DNA from: DAISJD01 sp036821645
GTDB taxonomy: Bacteria > Pseudomonadota > Alphaproteobacteria > ATCC43930 > CGMCC-115725
DNA length: 28,178 nucleotides
Reading direction: 5' to 3'
Assembly (NCBI GenBank): GCA_036821645.1
Contig: DAISJD010000031.1
Coordinates: forward strand, 1-28,178
Part shown: positions 8,176 to 16,148 of the stretch, piece by piece
Layout: every line of letters begins with the position of its first letter
Position numbering within the stretch: the first letter of the stretch is position 1
Position numbers and translations under genes: made by a program
The notes under the pieces: model-generated
The model's input: the letters and a program-made list of their open reading frames with translations, nothing else
The model's database searches: none
Told to the model about the DNA's origin: nothing

Positions 8176-10095
8176 TTAGGTCAACCGAAACCCCTTCTCG
8201 ACCGGATCACGATCCCGGCCGATCTGCGCGCTCTTCCTGAATCCGACCTCCGTCAGGTTGCCGACGAATTGAGGCAGGAAACCATCGAAGCAGTGTCGAT
8301 TACCGGCGGCCATCTCGGTGCAGGTTTGGGTGTGGTCGAACTCACGACGGCCTTGCATTACGTCTTCAACACGCCGGACGATCGGTTGATCTGGGATGTC
8401 GGTCATCAAGCCTATCCCCACAAGATCCTGACCGGGCGGCGCGATCGAATCCGCACCCTGCGCCAGAATAACGGTCTGTCGGGATTCACCAAACGCTCGG
8501 AAAGCGAATATGACCCGTTTGGTGCTGCCCATGCATCCACCTCGATTTCCGCCGGTCTCGGTATGGCGGTCGCGCGCGACATGCTGGGTCGGCGCAATAA
8601 CGTCATCGCGGTGATCGGCGACGGTTCCATGAGCGCCGGTATGGCTTACGAGGCGATGAACAATGCCGGTGCCATGGAAAATACCCGCCTTGTGGTGATT
8701 CTGAACGATAACGATATGTCCATCGCACCGCCCGTCGGCGCGTTGAGTGCGTATCTTTCGCGCCTACTCTCGTCAAAGCCGTTCCTCAGCCTGCGTCACG
8801 GTGCGCTCGATCTTGCGAAGGCCCTGCCCCGCAGCCTGCAAACGGCGGCGATCCGGGCCGAGGAATATGCCCGCGGCTTCGTCACCGGCGGTACCTTGTT
8901 CGAAGAACTGGGATTTTATTATGTCGGGCCGATCGATGGGCATAATCTCGACCATCTGCTACCGGTTTTAAAGAATGTCCGCGATGCGAAGGATGGCGGC
9001 CCCGTCCTCATCCATGTCGTCACGAAAAAAGGCCATGGCTATGCCCCGGCAGAGCGGGCGGGCGATAAATATCACGCCGTCTCGAAATTCGACGTGGTGA
9101 CCGGTACCCAAGCCAAAGCCAAGACCAATGCCCCCGTGTATCAGAACGTCTTCGGCGAGACCTTGATCAAGGAAGCCGAAAAGAACAGCAAGATCGTCGG
9201 CATTACGGCGGCCATGCCGTCGGGTACGGGGCTGAACCTGTTCGCCAAACGCTTTCCCGATCGTTGTTTCGATGTCGGCATCGCCGAGCAACATGCCGTG
9301 ACCTTCGCCGCCGGTCTTGCGACCGAAGGTATCATCCCCTTCTGCGCCATCTATTCGACATTCCTGCAAAGGGGCTACGATCAGGTCGTGCACGACGTCG
9401 CCTTGCAGCGTCTGCCCGTGCGGTTCGTGCTCGACCGCGCCGGTCTCGTCGGGGCCGATGGGGCCACCCACGCCGGGTCATTCGATCTAGCCTATCTCGG
9501 CTGCTTGCCCGATATCGTGATCATGGCCCCGTCCGACGAAGCCGAACTCGTCCATATGATCGCAACCCAAGTTGCCATCGATGATTTGCCGACCGCCGTG
9601 CGCTATCCGCGTGGTGAAGGTGTGGGCTGCGAGATGCCGGAAATCGGTGAATTCTTGCCGGTTGGCAAGGGACGGATCGTCCGCGAAGGCAGCAACGTCG
9701 CGATTCTGAGCATCGGCACCCGTCTTCAAGAATCGCTGAAAGCGGCGTCCGAATTGGCGGGATACGGGCTGTCGGCCACGGTTGCCGATGCGCGCTATAT
9801 GAAGCCGCTCGATATCGACCTCATCACCCGTTTGGCCCGCGACCACGAGGTTCTGATCACGGTCGAAGAAGGGTCGATCGGCGGTTTCGGTTCTCATGTC
9901 CTGCATGAATTGGCGGTGCGCGGCTTGCTCGACAAGGGGCTCAAAGTGCGCCCGATGGTGTTGCCGGATTATTACATCGATCACAACACCCCCTTCCAAC
10001 AATATGAAGAAGCGGGTTTGAATGCCCGGCACATTACGGCCACGGCACTTGCCGCGTTGGGCCAAGCCGAACTGGCGCGGTCGGTTCGGGCCTGA
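8173..10095 (+). CDS. dxs: 1-deoxy-D-xylulose-5-phosphate synthase
   Basis: This 640-residue thiamine-diphosphate enzyme condenses pyruvate and glyceraldehyde 3-phosphate to DXP, the entry and main control step of the MEP pathway. The N-terminus matches DXS (PLLDRI, DLRALPESDLRQVADELR). Visible motifs are DVGHQAYPHKILTGR (76-90), the ThDP-binding GDGSMSAGMAYEAMNNAG ending in NDND (149-181), and EQHAVTFAAG with the cofactor-activating Glu near 371. Length is normal. Initiation is at TTG with a near-perfect SD. It is divergent from ispH and followed by the hpnM-like gene 88 nt downstream, so precursor supply is placed beside hopanoid genes. Confidence 0.98.
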   Translation: MLGQPKPLLDRITIPADLRALPESDLRQVADELRQETIEAVSITGGHLGAGLGVVELTTALHYVFNTPDDRLIWDVGHQAYPHKILTGRRDRIRTLRQNNGLSGFTKRSESEYDPFGAAHASTSISAGLGMAVARDMLGRRNNVIAVIGDGSMSAGMAYEAMNNAGAMENTRLVVILNDNDMSIAPPVGALSAYLSRLLSSKPFLSLRHGALDLAKALPRSLQTAAIRAEEYARGFVTGGTLFEELGFYYVGPIDGHNLDHLLPVLKNVRDAKDGGPVLIHVVTKKGHGYAPAERAGDKYHAVSKFDVVTGTQAKAKTNAPVYQNVFGETLIKEAEKNSKIVGITAAMPSGTGLNLFAKRFPDRCFDVGIAEQHAVTFAAGLATEGIIPFCAIYSTFLQRGYDQVVHDVALQRLPVRFVLDRAGLVGADGATHAGSFDLAYLGCLPDIVIMAPSDEAELVHMIATQVAIDDLPTAVRYPRGEGVGCEMPEIGEFLPVGKGRIVREGSNVAILSIGTRLQESLKAASELAGYGLSATVADARYMKPLDIDLITRLARDHEVLITVEEGSIGGFGSHVLHELAVRGLLDKGLKVRPMVLPDYYIDHNTPFQQYEEAGLNARHITATALAALGQAELARSVRA

Positions 10096-10107
10096 ATCTT
10101 TGACGGA

Positions 10108-10130
10108 ACCGGCATGCTCTGCATGCCGGT
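10108..10130 (+). terminator. 10-bp perfect hairpin after dxs (no U-tract)
   Basis: ACCGGCATGC (10108-10117), loop TCT, GCATGCCGGT (10121-10130) form a perfect stem starting 13 nt after the dxs stop. No T run follows on the forward strand. It may be a weak terminator or an RNA-stability/processing element between dxs and the next gene. Confidence 0.45.
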
Positions 10131-10183
10131 ATCCCCTGGCATCAGTCCCAACACTTCGGCCACTTGTTGAGAGCATACTCATC

Positions 10184-10810
10184 ATGCAGCGGATTTTTTC
10201 CCGGCGCACTTTCGTGATCGCCGCCCTTTGCGTTGCCATCCCCCTCATCGCGCGCCCGTGTCTGGCCGCGGACACACCCCCATCGCCGCAGCAATTGATC
10301 GAGTCCTTCCACACGACCCTGTTGGATGTGATGCAGCATGCCGACGCGCTTGGCTATGAAGGCCGGTATAAGAAACTTGAGCCCGTCTTGCTGCGCACCT
10401 TCAATATCCCAGCGATGACCAAAACCGTGGTGAGGGCCCCCTGGAACGATTGGAACGATGCCGAACGCGATCAGGTCAGTGCCGCCTTCGGTCGGTATAT
10501 CGTGTCGACCTATGCCCGGCGGTTCGATGGGTATTCGGGGGAAACATTCGTCTTCGACGGCACAAAGCCCATGGGGACCAATATCTTGGTCGAAACCCAT
10601 ATTGCCCGGCCGAACGATACCGATCTTGTCTTGAATTATCTGATCCAAAATAACGATCAGGGCGCACCAAAGGCGGTTGACGTGTATTTCAACGGCACGA
10701 TCAGTCAGCTTGCGACAACCCGTTCCGAATTCGGCGCCGTCCTGCAACGGGGTGGGCTTGCGGGACTTCTTGAAATTATGGGCAAAAAAACCGGCCCCGG
10801 CACCAACTAG
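10184..10810 (+). CDS. hpnM: Periplasmic HpnM / MlaC (Ttg2D) family lipid-transport protein
   Basis: This 208-residue secreted protein has a signal peptide: basic MQRIFSRR, a hydrophobic core to about residue 22, and a likely cleavage after CLA near 29. The mature part has the MlaC/Ttg2D layout, with an SPQQLIESFHTTLLDVM opening, a mid-region of DAERDQVSAAFGRYIVSTYARRF, and a beta-rich end of KAVDVYFNGTISQLATTRSEF. Family knowledge: HpnM-type proteins are periplasmic lipid carriers tied to hopanoid clusters, presumably helping move lipids to the outer membrane. The symbol rests on the neighbourhood (dxs and hpn genes); MlaC is the alternative, but no mla ABC genes are nearby. The ATG at 10184 is preferred because the open frame upstream overlaps dxs. 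Confidence 0.8.
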   Translation: MQRIFSRRTFVIAALCVAIPLIARPCLAADTPPSPQQLIESFHTTLLDVMQHADALGYEGRYKKLEPVLLRTFNIPAMTKTVVRAPWNDWNDAERDQVSAAFGRYIVSTYARRFDGYSGETFVFDGTKPMGTNILVETHIARPNDTDLVLNYLIQNNDQGAPKAVDVYFNGTISQLATTRSEFGAVLQRGGLAGLLEIMGKKTGPGTN

Positions 10811-10873
10811 AGGCGGGCACCCGTGGTCCTAGGGTGCAAATTCGGGCAATCGTGACGATGCCGCCCGTACATT

Positions 10874-10910
10874 AAAAAACAGGCCCTTGCAGCATTCGGC
10901 AAGGGCCTGT
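10874..10910 (-). terminator. Intrinsic terminator of recA
   Basis: ACAGGCCCTTGC (10879-10890) and GCAAGGGCCTGT (10899-10910) give a perfect 12-bp stem with an 8-nt loop. On the reverse strand the hairpin is followed by TTTTT (10878-10874). It lies about 40 nt beyond the recA stop. On the forward strand it lacks a U-tract, so it mainly serves recA. Confidence 0.92.
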
Positions 10911-10947
10911 CATCTAGCACCGATCGAAACAACCCGACCGATTGAGC

Positions 10948-12027
10948 CTATTCCTCCGATGCGGCATCCCCGCCGTCACCGGCGGAAACCAACATCGCAC
11001 TGGCGACAAGGCCCGCATTGGCGCGGATCGCCTTTTCGATAGCGTCCGCCATATCGGGATGTTCTTTCAGATAATTCTTGGCATTTTCCCGCCCCTGACC
11101 GATGCGTTGGGTCTCATAGGAGAACCAAGAACCGGATTTTTCGACGACCCCGGCCTGCACCCCAAGATCGATCAGTTCCCCGCGTTTCGACACACCTTCG
11201 CCATACATGATGTCGAATTCGACCACTTTGAACGGCGGGGCCATTTTGTTTTTGACGACCTTCACCCGGGTTTGGTTGCCGGTGATTTCTTCTTTGTCCT
11301 TAATCGCCCCGATCCGACGGATGTCAAGCCGGACGGATGCGTAGAATTTCAACGCGTTACCGCCCGTGGTGGTTTCAGGATTCCCGAACATCACGCCGAT
11401 TTTGAGGCGGATCTGGTTGATGAAGATCACCATCGTGCGGGACCGGGCAATCGATCCGGTCAGTTTGCGCAGGGCTTGGCTCATCAGGCGGGCATGCACG
11501 CCCACGTGACTATCGCCCATTTCCCCTTCCAATTCGGCCCGTGGCACGAGGGCCGCGACCGAATCGATCACCAACACATCGACGGCCCCAGATCGCACCA
11601 GCGTATCGGCGATTTCGAGCGCCTGCTCCCCCGCATCGGGCTGAGAGATCAACAGCTCGTCGATATTGACGCCGAGCTTACGGGCATAAGACGGGTCGAG
11701 CGCGTGTTCGGCATCGATGAAGGCGCAGGTGCCGCCCCCCTTCTGAGCTTCGGCCAGAACATGCAAGGCAAGGGTCGTCTTACCCGAACTTTCCGGTCCA
11801 TAAATTTCAATGATCCGACCCCGGGGCAATCCCCCGATGCCAAGGGCGATATCAAGGCCAAGAGAGCCAGTTGACACCACCTCATCATCACCAACGGGGG
11901 GACGGGCCCCCAGCTTCATGATGGAACCACGACCAAAGGCCCGCTCGATTTGTCCGAGAGCGGCTTCAAGAGCTTTTTGCTTATCCATTTCCGCCTTATC
12001 CACTAGGCGCAGCACGGTCTGCGTCAT
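10948..12027 (-). CDS. recA: Recombinase RecA
   Basis: This 359-residue DNA strand-exchange ATPase handles homologous repair and is the SOS co-protease. Walker A is GPESSGKT (77-84), Walker B is VDVLVIDS, and the DNA-binding L2 region includes FGNPETTTGGNALKFYAS. The C-terminal tail is acidic (DGGDAASEE), as usual. I chose the ATG at 12027, which has an AAGGGGGG SD; the open frame runs on to 12180, but that extension is 5' leader with no family similarity. The gene stands alone, with its own terminator and a divergent permease gene upstream. Confidence 0.99.
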   Translation of the reverse strand: MTQTVLRLVDKAEMDKQKALEAALGQIERAFGRGSIMKLGARPPVGDDEVVSTGSLGLDIALGIGGLPRGRIIEIYGPESSGKTTLALHVLAEAQKGGGTCAFIDAEHALDPSYARKLGVNIDELLISQPDAGEQALEIADTLVRSGAVDVLVIDSVAALVPRAELEGEMGDSHVGVHARLMSQALRKLTGSIARSRTMVIFINQIRLKIGVMFGNPETTTGGNALKFYASVRLDIRRIGAIKDKEEITGNQTRVKVVKNKMAPPFKVVEFDIMYGEGVSKRGELIDLGVQAGVVEKSGSWFSYETQRIGQGRENAKNYLKEHPDMADAIEKAIRANAGLVASAMLVSAGDGGDAASEE

Positions 12028-12169
12028 CGCCGCCCCCCTTATTTCACAGGCCGGGTCATGCTGGCAACCGCCATTCGACACAATGCATGCCATCGTCTCG
12101 ATGTAGGTCATCAATCGACAGCGAAACTGTCCAACACGCCCCATACCCGCCCAATGTACATAGAACGTT

Positions 12170-12202
12170 CCAATATTCAAGCTTTTTGTTCGGTCAAAAT
12201 TC
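12170..12202 (-). promoter_or_regulatory. Probable recA promoter with SOS-like box
   Basis: On the reverse strand, GAAT-TTTGACC-GAAC (12202-12188) matches the alphaproteobacterial LexA pattern GAAC-N7-GAAC with one mismatch. It overlaps a -35-like TTGACC (12197-12192); a weak -10, TATTGG (12175-12170), follows after 16 nt. A GAACGTTC palindrome (12163-12170) sits next to it. LexA control of recA is expected; this particular site is a proposal. Confidence 0.45.
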
Positions 12203-12304
12203 TAGAACGCTCCCGCGTAGCCGCTATTCCGATACGGGGGGTTTGCGACATGCGGCGCACAGGGTACGGTAGGGGGCAGGTGATCATGTGCAAGGCAGGC
12301 CGTC

Positions 12305-13060
12305 ATGGATTTCTTCACAGTGCTGCTTCTCGCCATCGTCGGTCTTACGGCCGGCACCATGAATGCGGTGGCGGGCGGTGGTTCGTTTGTGACCTTTCCC
12401 GCCCTGATCGGCATCGGCATGCCAGCCATCAGTGCCAACGCATCGAGTACCGTCGCCCTGCTACCGGGCGGCATCGCATCGGCCTTTGCCTATCGGCGCG
12501 ATTATCATTCTTTTCCGGGCGTATCGGATCGATTGTTGCTGCTCATTGCCTTGGGCGGCGGTCTCTTGGGTGCCGTTCTGCTGCTCGTCACGCCGAGCGA
12601 TTTTTTTACCGCCCTGGTGCCGTGGCTGCTGTTGATCGCCTCACTCACCTTTGCCTTCGGTCCACAGGCAAGCCGTCATCTCAAAAAATTCGTGACGATC
12701 ACCCCCACGACCCTGATCGTCGCCCAGATCCTCTTGTCGATCTATTCCGGCTATTTTGGGGGCGGTGTCGGGATCATGATGATGGCCTCGTGGAGTTTAT
12801 TCGGTCTCACCGACCTTCGGGCGATGAATGCGGCCAAAACCCTCCTGGTCGGGTCGACCAACGTGATGGCATCGGGCTATTTCATTATCATGGGATTGAT
12901 CAGTTGGCCGCAGACCCTGATCATGTTGATCATGGCCCTCATTGGGGGATATGGCGGTGCCCGGATCGTGCAAATCATGAATATCGTCTATTTAAGACGA
13001 GCGATCATGATCCTGAATTTCGTGATTACGGGACTGATGTTTCGCAAAATTTATTTCTAA
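12305..13060 (+). CDS. TSUP-family (TauE/SafE-like) membrane permease
   Basis: This 251-residue, very hydrophobic protein has about eight predicted membrane segments. The N-terminal motif LTAGTMNAVAGGGSFVTFPAL is diagnostic of the sulfite exporter TauE/SafE (TSUP) family, and its internal-repeat counterpart SGYFGGGVGIMMM appears near the middle. Family members export or import organosulfur or sulfite-type anions, but the substrate cannot be read here. The ATG at 12305 has a fair SD (AAGGCAGG). It is divergent from recA (277 bp apart) and convergent with the DAHP synthase gene (51 bp apart); neither neighbour hints at a substrate. Confidence 0.9.
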   Translation: MDFFTVLLLAIVGLTAGTMNAVAGGGSFVTFPALIGIGMPAISANASSTVALLPGGIASAFAYRRDYHSFPGVSDRLLLLIALGGGLLGAVLLLVTPSDFFTALVPWLLLIASLTFAFGPQASRHLKKFVTITPTTLIVAQILLSIYSGYFGGGVGIMMMASWSLFGLTDLRAMNAAKTLLVGSTNVMASGYFIIMGLISWPQTLIMLIMALIGGYGGARIVQIMNIVYLRRAIMILNFVITGLMFRKIYF

Positions 13061-13063
13061 TGT

Positions 13064-13092
13064 CGGCAGGCCCCGCCGGGCGAGACCTGCCG
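13064..13092. terminator. Possible hairpin between convergent genes
   Basis: CGGCAGG (13064-13070) pairs with CCTGCCG (13086-13092) around a 15-nt loop in the 51-bp gap between the convergent TSUP and DAHP synthase genes. Neither strand has a true U-tract, so termination here is tentative. Confidence 0.35.
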
Positions 13093-13111
13093 GAGGGATG
13101 TCTCAACCGGG

Positions 13112-14518
13112 TTAGGCGGCGGTTCCGACTGGATTGACGCTCGCCGCCCCCGCATTGCGATTGCGCAGATGTTTTAATTCTTCGGCGATCAAAAAGGCCA
13201 GTTCCAGCGACTGACTGCCATTGAGGCGTGGATCGCAATGGGTGTGATAACGATCTGCAAGCGAGGATTCGGTAATGGCCTGGGCACCGCCGATGCATTC
13301 GGTCACATCTTGTCCCGTCATTTCGACATGGATCCCCCCGGCATAGGTTCCTTCTGCCTCGTGAACGGCGAAGAAACCCCGCACTTCGCCGAGAATCCGG
13401 TCGAACAGACGGGTCTTAAAACCCGCCGCCGTCATGGTATTGCCATGCATCGGATCGGACACCCACAGAACGCGGGCACCTTCGCGTTTTACCGCCCGAA
13501 CCAGGGGCGGCAGATATTCCAAGACCTTATCGGTTCCCATCCGGGCGACGATCGAAAGTCGGCCCGGTTCATTGTCCGGGTTCAAAATCGCGATGAGGCG
13601 CAACAAATCATCGATCTTCATCGAAGGACCCGCCTTGATCGCGATCGGGTTCTTGATGCCGCGTGCAAATTCCACATGGGCCCCATCGACCTGGCGGGTG
13701 CGATCACCCAACCACAAGAGATGGGCCGAGCAACCATACCAATCGCCGGTCGTGCTGTCGACACGGGTCAAAGCCTGTTCGTAAGGCAACAACAAAGCCT
13801 CATGCGAGGTAAAGAGTTCCGTTTCGCGCAATTGCGGCGTGGTTTGCGACGTAATCCCGCAGGCCGCCATGAATTCCAAGGTTTCAGTCAAGCGATCGGC
13901 CAAAGCACGATAGCGTTCACCCTGGGAACTGCGCGCGACAAACCCTTGATTCCAGAGATGAACTTGCGTGAGATCGGCATAGCCCCCTTGGGCGAAAGCG
14001 CGCAGCAGATTCAAGGTTGCCGCCGCCTGACTATAGGCCTGGATCATCCGGTACGGATCGGGGACACGCGCCTCGGCGGTAAAATCCATCCCATTGATGA
14101 TATCGCCGCGATAGGATGGTAGGGTGACACCATCGATCGTTTCCGTCGCACTGGAGCGCGGTTTGGCAAATTGCCCGGCGAACCGACCGACCTTGACCAC
14201 GGGACAAGCGGCCCCAAAGGTCAGAACCACCGCCATCTGCAAGAAGACGCGGAACATGTCGCGGATATTGTTGGCATTGAACTCGGCAAAGCTTTCGGCA
14301 CAATCGCCACCCTGCAACAAAAACCCGTTGCCATCCACTGCCTTAGCCAAGGCCGCCTTCAACCGCCGGGATTCACCGGCAAAGACGAGGGGGGGCGAAC
14401 CGCCGAGCTTGTCTTCCACCTCGGCCAACCGGGCTTGGTCAGGATAATCCGGCACCTGCACGATGGGACGGCCGCGCCAACTATCCGGTGTCCAGACCTG
14501 CCCGTTATTCTGTACCAT
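13112..14518 (-). CDS. Class II 3-deoxy-D-arabino-heptulosonate-7-phosphate synthase
   Basis: This 468-residue plant-type DAHP synthase catalyses the first step of the shikimate pathway, joining PEP and erythrose 4-phosphate. Class II signatures are clear: the metal-ligand Cys in QGGDCAESF (C73), KVGRFAGQFAKPRS, SDPMHGNT and HVEMTGQDVTECIGG. I chose the ATG at 14518, with SD AAGAAGG 8 nt upstream; a GTG at 14521 is the alternative. Class II enzymes are common in alphaproteobacteria, where they are often called aroG or aroH, so no symbol is given. It is co-directional with the glutathione reductase gene but separated by 168 bp, so it may have its own promoter. Confidence 0.96.
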   Translation of the reverse strand: MVQNNGQVWTPDSWRGRPIVQVPDYPDQARLAEVEDKLGGSPPLVFAGESRRLKAALAKAVDGNGFLLQGGDCAESFAEFNANNIRDMFRVFLQMAVVLTFGAACPVVKVGRFAGQFAKPRSSATETIDGVTLPSYRGDIINGMDFTAEARVPDPYRMIQAYSQAAATLNLLRAFAQGGYADLTQVHLWNQGFVARSSQGERYRALADRLTETLEFMAACGITSQTTPQLRETELFTSHEALLLPYEQALTRVDSTTGDWYGCSAHLLWLGDRTRQVDGAHVEFARGIKNPIAIKAGPSMKIDDLLRLIAILNPDNEPGRLSIVARMGTDKVLEYLPPLVRAVKREGARVLWVSDPMHGNTMTAAGFKTRLFDRILGEVRGFFAVHEAEGTYAGGIHVEMTGQDVTECIGGAQAITESSLADRYHTHCDPRLNGSQSLELAFLIAEELKHLRNRNAGAASVNPVGTAA

Positions 14519-14686
14519 CACACGTCAACCTTCTTGCACGCAATCGCCCCTGTCGCATGGCCACCGAACGGCTATCGAACGGCCACCCGGAACCGAGGCC
14601 TTAGATTTGCCCATACACGTCCGTAGGACAATCACATCGGACGCAAACCTGCCCCGCTTTTTCCGACCCGACCGGGCCCACGCGCC

Positions 14687-16048
14687 TCACACCGGGTCAG
14701 GCACCTTGTCGCGCATCGTCACGAATTCTTCCGCCGCCGTCGGATGAATGCCGACGGTTGCATCAAATTGCCGCTTGGTCGCCCCGCATTTCAAGGCGAC
14801 CGCAAGCCCTTGGATGATTTCGGGGGCATCGGCCCCGACCATGTGACAGCCCAAGACCCGATCAGTCGCCCTATCGACCACCAGTTTCATCAAGGTTTTT
14901 TCCGCCCGCCCGCTTAAAGTATGTTTCATCGGACGGAATCGGCTGCGATAAATATCCACCGCCGGATAAGCAGCGCGAGCCTCTGCCTCGGTCAGACCGA
15001 CCGTGGACACCGTCGGCAGGGAAAAGACCGCCGTTGCAATCAAGGTGTGATCGAACCGGATCGGGTTGTTGTTGTAGAGTGTTTCGGCCATCGCCCGGCC
15101 TTCACCGATCGCCACCGGAGTCAAATTGATCCGATCGGTCACATCGCCGATCGCATAGACGCTGGGCACCACGGTTCGGTTCCAGTCATCGACCGGGATC
15201 GCCCCGGTCGGCCCGAGCGGGATCCCCAAGGCGTCGAGGCCCAGCCCCCCACTGTTCGGTTTGCGCCCCGTTGCATAGAGAATAACGTCGGCCACGAGAC
15301 GATCGCCGGTTTTGGTGGTGGCGACCAAACCGTCCGGGCCGCGATCGATCCGGGCAATTTCCGTATGGGTCTTGATCGTGATCCCGCGTTCGGTCATTTC
15401 GGTGCCAAGATGATCGCGCACATCCTGATCGAAACCGCGCAAAACCCCGTCACCGCGCAGCGCCAAGGTGGTTTCGACCCCGAGATTGCGAAAAATTCCG
15501 GCGAACTCGACCGCGATATAGCCGCCCCCCACGACCAGGACCCGGCGGGGCAATGTCGGCAGCGACAGGGCCTGATCCGAACCGATGGCAAGGTCGATCC
15601 CCGGAATTTGGGGCATGGTGATCTGGCCCCCGGTCGCAATCAAAATCCGTTCCGCCGTGACCGTGCGCCCGTCATCGAGCCCGACCGTATGGGCATCGAG
15701 CACGCGCCCTCGCCCGGCGATGGTCTGAACGCCGCTATCGCTCAGCAATTTGCGATAAATACCCTCCAACCGGTCGAGTTCGCGGTCCTTGTTCGCGATC
15801 AAGGTCGGCCAATCGAAGCCCGTTTGCCCGACGGTCCAGCCATAGCCCGCAGCATCGCGAAAATCGTCGGCAAAATGAGCGGCATAAACCAAGAGTTTTT
15901 TCGGCACGCACCCGCGCAAAACGCAGGTGCCGCCGACCCGTCCGGCCTCGATAATGCCGACCTTGGCCCCATAGGAGGCGGCGCGCCGGGACCCGGCGAC
16001 ACCGCCCGAGCCGGCACCGAGGGTCAAGAGGTCGAAATCGTAGGCCAT
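14687..16048 (-). CDS. gor: Glutathione-disulfide reductase
   Basis: This 453-residue FAD/NADPH pyridine nucleotide-disulfide oxidoreductase reduces GSSG to GSH in the cytosol. The redox-active disulfide is in GGTCVLRGCVPKK (C42, C47). FAD-binding GAGSGG lies at 11-16, and the NADPH site is GGGYIAVEFAG with arginines following (LALRGDGVLRGFD), as in NADPH-specific enzymes. The C-terminal catalytic pair is in GIHPTAAEEF. I chose the ATG at 16048, spaced 6 nt from AAGGTGA; an in-frame GTG at 16054 is too close to the SD. It lies between dcd and the DAHP synthase gene on the same strand. Confidence 0.94.
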   Translation of the reverse strand: MAYDFDLLTLGAGSGGVAGSRRAASYGAKVGIIEAGRVGGTCVLRGCVPKKLLVYAAHFADDFRDAAGYGWTVGQTGFDWPTLIANKDRELDRLEGIYRKLLSDSGVQTIAGRGRVLDAHTVGLDDGRTVTAERILIATGGQITMPQIPGIDLAIGSDQALSLPTLPRRVLVVGGGYIAVEFAGIFRNLGVETTLALRGDGVLRGFDQDVRDHLGTEMTERGITIKTHTEIARIDRGPDGLVATTKTGDRLVADVILYATGRKPNSGGLGLDALGIPLGPTGAIPVDDWNRTVVPSVYAIGDVTDRINLTPVAIGEGRAMAETLYNNNPIRFDHTLIATAVFSLPTVSTVGLTEAEARAAYPAVDIYRSRFRPMKHTLSGRAEKTLMKLVVDRATDRVLGCHMVGADAPEIIQGLAVALKCGATKRQFDATVGIHPTAAEEFVTMRDKVPDPV

Positions 16049-16148
16049 GGTCACTCACCTTCTCTTTTCTGCAATCCAGAATCCCGACGCAAAGGCCGAT
16101 ACTCTGCCCCTATAATCTAAGCGGGCCATGGCCGAAGACCAGCCCGGA

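Noticed and set aside
10846..10867. ATCGT/ACGAT repeat between hpnM and recA
   Set aside because: One-nucleotide loop and no U-tract; not a plausible hairpin terminator.
10942..11874. A 310-codon open frame on the forward strand opposite recA
   Set aside because: It mirrors recA codon structure in the antisense frame, has no SD and resembles no protein family; recA is certain here.
12028..12180. N-terminal extension of recA in the open frame
   Set aside because: The 51 extra residues have no RecA similarity, while the ATG at 12027 has a strong SD and a family-typical N-terminus.
14921..16120. A 399-codon open frame on the forward strand opposite glutathione reductase
   Set aside because: Antisense shadow of a high-GC gene; low-complexity Arg/Asp/Gly/His-rich translation without motifs.
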